DNA from: Clostridia bacterium
GTDB lineage: Bacteria; Bacillota; Clostridia; Oscillospirales; Acutalibacteraceae
Assembly (NCBI GenBank): GCA_017501865.1
Contig: JAFVWD010000283.1
Location: 1 to 10,486 of the forward strand
Direction of reading: 5' to 3'
DNA length: 10,486 nt
Shown one piece after another: positions 7,077 through 10,486 of this stretch. The stretch's first letter is position 1; the number at the start of each line of letters is the position of its first letter. The notes beneath the pieces were generated by a model, which worked only from the letters and a program-made list of their open reading frames with translations, had not been told where the DNA came from and ran no database searches. The position numbers were made by a program, and so were the translations under genes.

Positions 7077-7950
7077 AGTCTTCTCCTTTCATTTCTTGCA
7101 TAAATATTTCTTCGAGCGAAAGACTTATTTTTTCAGTTACGGCAGGCTTTAATTTTTTTATTTGCTTTTCTGCCTCTTCTGTATTTCCGTTTATAGTGAA
7201 AAGAACCAGCTGGCCATCTCTGGTGAGATTTTCACAATTTATATCTGTAAATTCTTCAAGTGAAAATTCACGGGCGAATGCAAGCCTGAATTTTGTCCTT
7301 CCATAAGAAAGCTCGTTCACCGCACCTGTTATTGAAATTTTTTTGCCGTTTATTATTCCTATATGGTCGCAAAGGTTTTCAAGCTCCTGGAGATTGTGGG
7401 AGGATATAATTACAGACATATTGGTTTCTTTTATAGCTTCCTTTAGGAGTCCTTTCATAAATATCCTTTTTTGCGGGTCGATTCCGTCAAAGGATTCATC
7501 GAGAAGCAAAAGCTTCGGGTGCGTAGAAAGTGCAAGCACCATTTCAGCCTGTCTTTGCATACCCTTTGAAAATCCATTGATTCTTTTGCTTACATCAAGC
7601 TCGAAGGCATCAGTAAGCTTCTTGAAGGTTTCATAGTTAAATCTTTTGTAATATCCGTTATAAAAATCTGCCATTTTTTTCATATTGGCATAAGGACCAA
7701 AATAAAGGTCGTCGGGCATAAAGAATATTTCTTCCTTTTTTATTTCATTGTCAAAAATATTTTCGCCGTCAAAAAGAACCTCTCCCTTTTCAGGCTTATA
7801 AATCCCTGCTATATTCTTTAAAAGAGTAGTTTTTCCGGCACCGTTATAGCCTACAAGACCATATACACTGCCATCAGCAACATTCAATGAAATATCCTGT
7901 AATGCAGTAAAACTACCGAATGTTTTTGTTAAGGCTTTTACTTCGAGCAT
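7051..7950 (-). CDS. ABC transporter ATP-binding protein (YtrB-like)
   Basis: A 299-residue cytoplasmic ATPase. Walker A is GYNGAGKTT (residues 34-42), the signature is FSKGM (127-131) in place of LSGGQ, Walker B is LLLLDE (147-152) with D-loop DGIDP, and the switch histidine is in SSHNLQELE (183-191). The usual Q-loop glutamine is missing: the position reads FFMPDD (76-81), a variation found in the YtrB group. The C-terminal 90 residues are a typical accessory tail, ending in a SLEEIFMQE motif. The start at 7950 is chosen because AGGAGGGA (7963-7956) lies 5 bases upstream; a TTG at 7968 would translate the ribosome binding site itself. It powers the permease encoded directly downstream. No GntR-type regulator of the YtrA kind is adjacent; the gene upstream is divergent and unrelated. 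Confidence 0.93.
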   Translation of the reverse strand: MLEVKALTKTFGSFTALQDISLNVADGSVYGLVGYNGAGKTTLLKNIAGIYKPEKGEVLFDGENIFDNEIKKEEIFFMPDDLYFGPYANMKKMADFYNGYYKRFNYETFKKLTDAFELDVSKRINGFSKGMQRQAEMVLALSTHPKLLLLDESFDGIDPQKRIFMKGLLKEAIKETNMSVIISSHNLQELENLCDHIGIINGKKISITGAVNELSYGRTKFRLAFAREFSLEEFTDINCENLTRDGQLVLFTINGNTEEAEKQIKKLKPAVTEKISLSLEEIFMQEMKGEDYDYKSILN

Positions 7951-7993
7951 AATAATCCCTCCTGACAAAATTACTTTTCGGATTTATATTTCG

Positions 7994-8022
7994 ATATTAC
8001 AATTATATTTGTGAAAAGTCAA
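7994..8022 (-). promoter_or_regulatory. Probable promoter of the ABC exporter genes
   Basis: On the minus strand TTGACT (8022-8017) is followed after 17 bases by TAATAT (7999-7994). A perfect TATAAT (8007-8002) lies between them but has no good -35 (AACCAG at 17 bases). Either would start transcription 20-45 bases before the ribosome binding site. Confidence 0.6.
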
Positions 8023-8028
8023 TACTGG

Positions 8029-8063
8029 TTACGTATTCTTAATAATTTTTAAGAAATGTGTAA
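8029..8063. promoter_or_regulatory. AT-rich dyad in the divergent promoter region, possible operator
   Basis: TTCTTAA (8036-8042) and TTAAGAA (8049-8055) form a perfect 7-bp inverted repeat with a 6-base spacer, and the outer TTAC (8029-8032)/GTAA (8060-8063) extends the symmetry. It sits 6 bases upstream of the -35 of the ABC promoter and 39 bases before the opposite -35. That position suits a regulator, such as a GntR-type protein, affecting one or both promoters. Binding is inferred only. Confidence 0.4.
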
Positions 8064-8102
8064 GAAAGTGCGCTACAACTGAATTTTAAGACCTCGAAAT
8101 AA

Positions 8103-8131
8103 TTGACAATTAATGTAAATTTTGATATATT
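8103..8131 (+). promoter_or_regulatory. Strong sigma-A-type promoter of the metallophosphoesterase gene
   Basis: A perfect -35 TTGACA (8103-8108), a 17-base spacer and TATATT (8126-8131), with an extended -10 TGA directly before it (8123-8125). Transcription would start near 8138, leaving a leader of about 25 bases. Confidence 0.82.
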
Positions 8132-8162
8132 GAAAAGAAAGAAAATAAAAGAAGGTGCCGTA

Positions 8163-9881
8163 ATGAAAAGAATAATAGCAATTTCATTAGTGCTGACTAT
8201 TGTGCTCACAGTCTTTGCTATTCCGGTAAGTGCGGAAAATGCTGAGGTCGACACTTGTTTTGCAGTTTCTGCAGACCTCCACTATGAATATCAGGAGGAA
8301 GAGCTCGAGTGGTATTCTGAGGATCCTGTGTTCGGTTACGCAAACAGACGTGCTGCAATGGAAAACGAGAGTACATATATTATAGATGAATTTTTAAATC
8401 AGTGTGCTGAAAATGACAGAATAGAATTTGTATTAATTGCAGGCGACCTTGCAAACAACGGTAAACGTTTTCTTGACCAGCATATTAAGGTTGCAGAAAA
8501 ATTAAGAAGGTTTGAGGCTGAAAGCGGTAAGCCTGTTTACATTATAGACGGTAACCACGACGTAGGTATGGTTGGTGAATACTGCGAAACAGGTATGACT
8601 GAATTCAGAGAGGTTTATTATGAATTCGGTTACGATGAAGCACTTGCGACCATGGAGGGAAATTTATCATATACAGTAGATTTAAATGATAAATATCGTC
8701 TTATTGCTGCTGATAGCTGTGACTATAACCGTTCAACAGGTGACGGTATGACAGAGGACAGAGTTGAGTGGGTTGTAGAACAAGCTAAGCTTGCAGTTTC
8801 TGAGGGTAAATACCCAATATTAATGATGCACCACAATCTTCTTGACCATATGCCTATTCAAAGTGTGTTGAGTAAAGATTTTATTATAAGAAATCATATT
8901 TCAACAGCGGAGAAATTTGCAAATGCAGGAATTAAATTAGTGTTTACCGGTCACGAGCATTGTAGTGATGCTACTACATTTACAAGCTCAAAGGGTAACC
9001 TTATTTCAGATTTTGCAACAACATCTCTTACAATGTATCCGTTGCAGTACAGAATAATGGAAATGTCAGATGCTACCATTACTTATGAAGCCGCAACCAT
9101 TGACAGTATAGATACCGAAAATTTAAGAGATGATGTTATAGGATATACAGATGCACATATCGAAGAGATGAATAAGGGGATGAACGCATACGCAAAAAAA
9201 TTCCTTAAAAACGGTGTGGAGTACAGACTTGAACGCGGATTTGAGGACGAACAGCTCGGTATAGATAAAGGTGCTTTCTACTATGACATTGTAAGAAATG
9301 CTGTAGATGAGCTTAACGGTATTCTTAACACTCCTCTCTACGGAGAAGGCTCTGTACAGGAAATGGCGAAAGAGAAAGGCATAGAGATTCCTGACAGCGA
9401 ATATATTGACGGCTGGGATGTAGCTACAGAATTGGTATCTGCTCACTATGCGGGTGAAGAGAATTATCCGTTGCTGGACCGTGATGTAACAATTCTTTTA
9501 AGAACTATGTGCTTTATTATAGATAGTGAGCTCTATATGATTACAGAAGATGAGTTTATGGCAGCTGCAGCTGCAATTACTGCACTTTACGGCTCAACAC
9601 CACCAGATAAAATGGCAGAAAAGTTAGAAATAGATTTAGGCTATTCTCATGGTATTCAGAGCTTTGTGCTTGCACTTGCTTCACCGCTTCTTGACAGCTT
9701 TGCAAATGATGATGATGTTCCTGATAACAACGGAGCAATAAAAGGCTACGCGAAAACAAGCTCAAGTGAAAATATAAGCAACCTTTCAAGCTCTATTCAG
9801 GTAACCTTGGAAAAATTATTTGAAAGACTTGCGTTTATTTTGACTTTTGTTTTTAAAGGTCTTGATTATATAGAGATGTGA
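8163..9881 (+). CDS. Secreted calcineurin-like metallophosphoesterase
   Basis: A 572-residue protein with an N-terminal signal peptide: MKR, a hydrophobic core to residue 20, then PVSA with likely cleavage before Glu25. The metallophosphoesterase domain (about residues 30-300) has its metal-binding motifs in order: DLH (38-40), AGD (93-95), GNHD (130-133), MHH (222-224) and GHEH (263-266), so a two-metal catalytic site is complete. Such enzymes hydrolyse phosphate mono- or diesters; the substrate is unknown. Residues 310-540 are a family-specific helical tail, followed by a low-complexity Ser/Asn/Asp stretch and a hydrophobic C-terminus (about 555-567) that ends without charged residues or an LPXTG motif. 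The ATG at 8163 has GAAGGTG (8151-8157) and follows a strong promoter; a TTG at 8103 lies in the -35 box. It is monocistronic, with its own terminator. Confidence 0.88.
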   Translation: MKRIIAISLVLTIVLTVFAIPVSAENAEVDTCFAVSADLHYEYQEEELEWYSEDPVFGYANRRAAMENESTYIIDEFLNQCAENDRIEFVLIAGDLANNGKRFLDQHIKVAEKLRRFEAESGKPVYIIDGNHDVGMVGEYCETGMTEFREVYYEFGYDEALATMEGNLSYTVDLNDKYRLIAADSCDYNRSTGDGMTEDRVEWVVEQAKLAVSEGKYPILMMHHNLLDHMPIQSVLSKDFIIRNHISTAEKFANAGIKLVFTGHEHCSDATTFTSSKGNLISDFATTSLTMYPLQYRIMEMSDATITYEAATIDSIDTENLRDDVIGYTDAHIEEMNKGMNAYAKKFLKNGVEYRLERGFEDEQLGIDKGAFYYDIVRNAVDELNGILNTPLYGEGSVQEMAKEKGIEIPDSEYIDGWDVATELVSAHYAGEENYPLLDRDVTILLRTMCFIIDSELYMITEDEFMAAAAAITALYGSTPPDKMAEKLEIDLGYSHGIQSFVLALASPLLDSFANDDDVPDNNGAIKGYAKTSSSENISNLSSSIQVTLEKLFERLAFILTFVFKGLDYIEM

Positions 9882-9895
9882 TAAAACTTTTACAC

Positions 9896-9940
9896 AAAGC
9901 ACCTGCAAATTTAGTGATTTGCAGGTGCTTTTATTATTTT
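9896..9940 (+). terminator. Intrinsic terminator of the metallophosphoesterase gene
   Basis: A perfect 15-bp stem (9896-9910 with 9917-9931), a TTAGTG loop, and a T-rich tail. It lies 14 bases after the stop codon. Confidence 0.93.
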
Positions 9941-9978
9941 GCTTATAGGGATTTTTGGAAATTATAAAATATACAAAT

Positions 9979-10034
9979 AAAAAAGCACCGCTAGGGAGAA
10001 CTTCGTAAAGAAGTGTCTCCCTACTTTCTTTTTA
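9979..10034. terminator. Bidirectional terminator-like hairpin
   Basis: TAGGGAGA (9992-9999) pairs with TCTCCCTA (10016-10023), and ACTTC (10000-10004) pairs with GAAGT (10010-10014), with one bulged G (10015). An A run (9979-9984) lies on the left and a T-rich stretch (10025-10033) on the right. On the minus strand the hairpin is followed by GCGGTGC and six T's, so it would end leftward transcripts. Because the plus-strand gene already has its own terminator, this one more likely serves something transcribed leftward from the right. Confidence 0.65.
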
Positions 10035-10043
10035 TATAAAAAT

Positions 10044-10068
10044 TGACACTTTTCTGTTGAAAGTGTCA
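10044..10068. repeat. Hairpin 1 of a tandem pair
   Basis: TGACACTTT (10044-10052) pairs perfectly with AAAGTGTCA (10060-10068) around a 7-base loop. The segment GAAAGTG (10059-10065) could instead pair with CACTTTC (10081-10087) in the next hairpin. Confidence 0.6.
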
Positions 10069-10074
10069 TAGTGG

Positions 10075-10101
10075 GTTACGCACTTTCAAAAGGTGCGTAA
10101 C
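10075..10101. repeat. Hairpin 2 of a tandem pair
   Basis: GTTACGCAC (10075-10083) pairs with GTGCGTAAC (10093-10101). The stem extends by three more pairs, one of them T-G, to a CAA loop: 12 pairs in total. It is followed by an AT-rich gap of 39 bases with no recognisable feature before the 7-mer array. Confidence 0.65.
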
Positions 10102-10140
10102 TATATTAAAATTAACCTAGCTCAAAGATAAGAACAACAA

Positions 10141-10291
10141 GTGATATTGTGAGACAGGTCTCACAGTGATATTGAAACTTTTTTAGTTTCAGTGATATTA
10201 TATTCGCCTCCAAAACTGTCCGAAGGACAATATCACGATGCGAATCATCATATCACTGCGAAGCAATATCACTCGCCGCAAGGCGAATATA
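10141..10291. repeat. Array of a 7-mer (GTGATAT / ATATCAC) alternating with short different hairpins
   Basis: GTGATAT occurs at 10141-10147, 10166-10172 and 10192-10198; its exact reverse complement ATATCAC occurs at 10230-10236, 10250-10256 and 10266-10272. Between or beside the copies lie hairpins that touch them without spacer: TGTGAGAC/GTCTCACA (10148-10165), TGAAACT/AGTTTCA (10173-10191), TGTCC/GGACA (10217-10229), GATG/CATC (10237-10249), TGC/GCA (10257-10265) and TCGCC/GGCGA (10273-10286). Five of the six begin with T and end with A. In addition TATATTCGCC (10199-10208) is perfectly complementary to GGCGAATATA (10282-10291). The array is thus both modular and palindromic as a whole. 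It is not CRISPR: the repeat is too short and the spacers are themselves palindromes. From memory, similar arrays are scattered in genomes of gut Clostridia; function unknown. Confidence 0.8.
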
Positions 10292-10294
10292 ACT

Positions 10295-10323
10295 GAGGCA
10301 CACTTCCTTACGGAGTGTGCCTC
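10295..10323. repeat. GC-rich hairpin after the array
   Basis: GAGGCACACT (10295-10304) pairs with AGTGTGCCTC (10314-10323); within the 9-base loop CC/GG can add two pairs. No T run follows on either strand, so it is a structural element and not a terminator. Confidence 0.7.
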
Positions 10324-10341
10324 TATTGCGATGCTTCCTTG

Positions 10342-10362
10342 TGGTGACCCGGACGAGAATCG
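10342..10362 (-). other. tRNA 3'-end-like sequence including CCA
   Basis: Read on the minus strand, CGATTCTCGTC (10362-10352) followed by CGGGTCACCA (10351-10342) looks like the second half of a T-arm, a 3' acceptor strand CCGGGTC, the discriminator A and CCA. The matching 5' tRNA half is absent; upstream on that strand lies a hairpin (10383-10359) whose CGAT overlaps the T-loop part. It is therefore a tRNA fragment or mimic, not a tRNA gene. Confidence 0.45.
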
Positions 10363-10396
10363 CCAAGGCGTTGCCTTGACGATTTGCTACGCAAAT
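10359..10396. repeat. Two small adjoining hairpins
   Basis: ATCG-c-CAAGGC (10359-10369) pairs with GCCTTG-a-CGAT (10373-10383) around GTT: ten pairs with one C-A mismatch. Overlapping its end, TTTGC (10383-10387) pairs with GCAAA (10391-10395) around TAC. Confidence 0.6.
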
Positions 10397-10411
10397 ATCC
10401 TATTTTTATCC

Positions 10412-10444
10412 CTTTCGGCTCCGCCTTCGGCGAACCGCCGAAAG
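10412..10444. repeat. GC-rich nested hairpin
   Basis: CTTTCGGC (10412-10419) pairs with GCCGAAAG (10437-10444), and CGCC (10422-10425) pairs with GGCG (10429-10432) inside. It lies between AT-rich sequences, and its composition differs sharply from the protein-coding part of the window. Confidence 0.6.
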
Positions 10445-10449
10445 ATGGA

Positions 10450-10467
10450 TGATCGAGTTCGATTCTC
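10450..10467 (+). other. Second T-arm-like motif at the right edge
   Basis: GATCGAGTTCGATTCTC (10451-10467) contains GAG-TTCGATT-CTC, a three-pair T-arm-like stem and a canonical seven-base T-loop. CGATTCTC (10460-10467) is the exact reverse complement of GAGAATCG (10355-10362), so the two tRNA-like pieces face each other as an inverted repeat enclosing the hairpins between them. The last 19 bases of the window are AT-rich with nothing recognisable. Confidence 0.4.
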
Positions 10468-10486
10468 TGTTATTATTCTTCAATAA

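Noticed and set aside
7951..7968. TTG at 7968 as start of the ABC ATPase
   Set aside because: It would translate the ribosome binding site (giving SGGII) and add six residues before a normal family N-terminus beginning MLEVKALTK.
8103..8162. TTG at 8103 as start of the metallophosphoesterase
   Set aside because: The codon is part of the perfect -35 box, upstream of the transcription start, and would place 20 charged residues before a clean signal peptide.
10043..10072. TTGACA at 10043-10048 as a promoter
   Set aside because: The -10 region at 16-18 bases is poor (TCATAG or CATAGT), and the hexamer is explained as one arm of a hairpin.
10141..10291. CRISPR array
   Set aside because: The repeat is only 7 bases, switches orientation halfway, and the spacers are self-complementary and of unequal length. 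No cas gene is present in the window.
10342..10467. Intact tRNA gene
   Set aside because: Only T-arm and acceptor 3'-end-like pieces are present, in opposite orientations. There is no D-arm, anticodon arm or 5' acceptor strand.
10238..10486. Open frame of 82 codons across the hairpin block, plus strand
   Set aside because: It has no ribosome binding site, starts inside a hairpin of the 7-mer array, and its openness is explained by GC-rich palindromes that lack stop codons. The translated sequence resembles no protein.

Overview
The window looks like a chromosomal segment of an AT-rich, low-GC Gram-positive anaerobe, most likely a gut Clostridia member of the Oscillospirales/Ruminococcaceae type. 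The evidence is the gene order nucleoside kinase - SpoVB-like flippase - MazG - HU (a Clostridia/Bacilli theme), strong AGGAGG-type ribosome binding sites, an ABC-2 exporter of the YtrB type, and a GC-rich intergenic hairpin array unlike the AT-rich surroundings. The species cannot be named from sequence alone.

Layout. (1) Positions 2-3364, + strand: the 3' end of a uridine-kinase-like nucleoside kinase, a SpoVB/MurJ-like lipid flippase starting with TTG, a two-domain MazG NTP pyrophosphohydrolase, and the 90-residue nucleoid protein HU, closed by a perfect 14-bp intrinsic terminator. These are housekeeping genes: nucleotide salvage, envelope precursor export, nucleotide-pool cleaning and DNA packaging. 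(2) 3429-4419, + strand: a separately promoted GNAT_C-type acyltransferase of unknown substrate. (3) 4420-4592: a short convergent intergenic stretch with a nested palindrome carrying a tRNA T-arm-like motif, an A/T hairpin and a 36-nt hairpin. (4) 7950-4593, - strand: a two-gene ABC-2 exporter, ATPase then permease, overlapping by 26 bp. The permease carries a large, probably extracytoplasmic, C-terminal domain. (5) 7951-8162: a divergent promoter region with good promoters facing both ways and an AT-rich dyad between them. (6) 8163-9881, + strand: a secreted calcineurin-like metallophosphoesterase with its own terminator.

(7) 9882-10486: about 600 bases without a credible gene, and the most unusual part of the window. 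It holds a bidirectional terminator, two tandem hairpins, and an array in which a 7-mer (GTGATAT, three copies, then its reverse complement ATATCAC, three copies) alternates with short, mutually different hairpins. Beyond the array are a 10-bp-stem hairpin, a minus-strand sequence matching a tRNA 3' end including CCA, more GC-rich hairpins, and a second T-arm-like motif at the right edge. The block reads as a structured repeat or mobile-element-like RNA/DNA region, possibly the 3' part of an element that continues past the window. No protein partner is visible here, so its function is open.
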